Both the position numbers and the translations under genes were made by a program. DNA of 7,516 nucleotides. Origin: Gammaproteobacteria bacterium (GTDB taxonomy: Bacteria; Pseudomonadota; Gammaproteobacteria; HTCC5015). The stretch lies in assembly GCA_020630145.1 (NCBI GenBank), contig JAHDBX010000067.1, positions 263 to 7,778 on the forward strand, in the 5' to 3' direction. Of the stretch, positions 6,603 to 7,516 are shown piece by piece (within the stretch, counting starts at the first letter, position 1; each line of letters starts with the position of its first letter). Under the pieces are notes generated by a model that searched no databases, was not told the DNA's origin, and saw nothing but the letters and a program-made list of their open reading frames with translations.

Positions 6603-7516
6603 ATGTTAACCATTATGAAGAAAAATGTAATTTTTTTTACCTTGTTACTATCTTTTATTAACAATGCACATGCTGAAGCCGTTTTATTAGACAAAATTGC
6701 TGTAGTAGTAAACAAAAGCATTATTACTGAAACAGAAGTTAAACAAAAAACCGATAGGCTATTAGCAAGCTTCGCTAGAGAAAATCGCGAAGTACCAGAA
6801 AGCCTCGTTCGTCAAGAAGTGTTAGATAGCTTAATCAATGAAGAATTACAAATGCAGCAAGCCCGCAGAAGTAATATCACCATTGATAACATTACCGTAA
6901 ACCGTGAAATTGAACGTATTGCTCAACAACAAAACTTAACAGTAAATCAACTGTATGAAAAAGTAACAGCTAGCGGGCTTGACTACTCAGAATACCGAGA
7001 GCAAATACGTCGAGAAATCACTATTCAACAAACATTTGCCCGTATTATGCGTAGCCGCGTAAAAATAAGCGAACAAGAAATTACTGACTTTTTGAATAGT
7101 GACCTAAACAAACAAACTAACAGCGCTGAATTTTACTTATCACTTATCGCTGTTGATATTGCCGAAAATGCTAACGATGAAGAGATAAAAGCTGCGGATG
7201 AAAAAATCAATCGCATTTATACTGACATTAGTGCCGGCGCTGACTTTGCAGACCAAGCCAGAGAATACTCAGACAATAATACGTCACTACAAGGCGGAGA
7301 ATTAGGTTGGTTAAAGCGTGATAGCCTACCCTCTCGTTTTATGGAAGTTATTTTAGAGATGAGCAATAACAGTATAAGCAAGCCGTTTAAAACAGCAGGT
7401 GCTTACAATATTCTCAAATTGCATGATATCCGAGGCATCGAGAAATACATACTTAATGAAGTAAACGCTAGACATATATTAATTAAAACATCTGAAATCG
7501 TCGATGATGAACAAGC
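6603..7516 (+). CDS. surA: Periplasmic chaperone / peptidyl-prolyl isomerase SurA (cut by window edge)
   Basis: Periplasmic chaperone that escorts unfolded outer-membrane proteins, including LptD, to the BAM complex. The first 304 residues are visible and the frame stays open to the right edge. A signal peptide (to about residue 24, ending NNAHA) is followed by AVLLDKIAVVVNKSIITETEV, the conserved SurA N-terminal start, then the helical chaperone domain (about 45-170). The first parvulin domain spans about 175-277 (GADFADQAREYSDN, GGELGWLKRDSLPSRF). The linker NEVNARHILIKTSEIVDDEQ opens the second parvulin domain, which is cut. Domain 1 has FYLSLI where active parvulins have HILI, so it lacks that histidine and is probably not catalytic; P1 of E. 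coli SurA is likewise inactive. Start choice is open: ATG at 6603 follows an in-frame TAA, and ATG at 6615 (MKKNVIFF) gives a more classical signal peptide; neither has a Shine-Dalgarno. It lies 57 bases after lptD with no terminator between, implying co-transcription. Confidence 0.94.
   Translation, partial: MLTIMKKNVIFFTLLLSFINNAHAEAVLLDKIAVVVNKSIITETEVKQKTDRLLASFARENREVPESLVRQEVLDSLINEELQMQQARRSNITIDNITVNREIERIAQQQNLTVNQLYEKVTASGLDYSEYREQIRREITIQQTFARIMRSRVKISEQEITDFLNSDLNKQTNSAEFYLSLIAVDIAENANDEEIKAADEKINRIYTDISAGADFADQAREYSDNNTSLQGGELGWLKRDSLPSRFMEVILEMSNNSISKPFKTAGAYNILKLHDIRGIEKYILNEVNARHILIKTSEIVDDEQ

Overview
The window is an AT-rich chromosomal stretch from a Gram-negative bacterium, almost certainly a gammaproteobacterium. 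The evidence is the outer-membrane biogenesis pair lptD-surA, an OxyR of the two-cysteine Escherichia coli type, and a Dps. No finer taxonomic marker is visible; a free-living marine gammaproteobacterium is only a guess. There is no tRNA, rRNA, CRISPR array, insertion sequence or phage gene, and no intergenic gap reaches 300 bases.

Left block (1-3012, minus strand): oxyR, a GPH-type (MelB-like) major facilitator transporter, then recQ, which runs off the left edge. The gaps between them are only 45 and 41 bases and hold no obvious terminator, so all three could be read from the oxyR promoter. Internal promoters cannot be excluded.

Control region (3013-3143): oxyR and dps are divergent. Between them lies a 37-bp sequence matching the tandem OxyR operator: one perfect 15-bp dyad, a 7-bp spacer and a degenerate second dyad. 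It abuts the -35 of a good dps promoter and covers both the -10 and -35 of a predicted oxyR promoter. This predicts peroxide-activated dps together with oxyR autorepression, so the peroxide sensor and an iron-sequestering, DNA-protecting ferritin share one switch. oxyR starts at GTG, overlapped by an out-of-frame ATG-TGA start-stop.

Middle (3144-4143): dps (+) converges on a small four-helix DoxX-like membrane protein gene (-). A strong GC-rich hairpin terminator lies between them, and its T-tract runs into the 3' end of the doxX-like gene.

Right block (4371-7516, plus strand): lptD, encoding the outer-membrane LPS translocon barrel with all four disulfide cysteines, is followed 57 bases later by surA, encoding the periplasmic chaperone that assists barrel proteins including LptD. 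surA is cut by the right edge. The two form the usual envelope-biogenesis operon.

Overall this is core-genome content. I see no unknown multi-gene system. The regulatory architecture between oxyR and dps is the most informative part.
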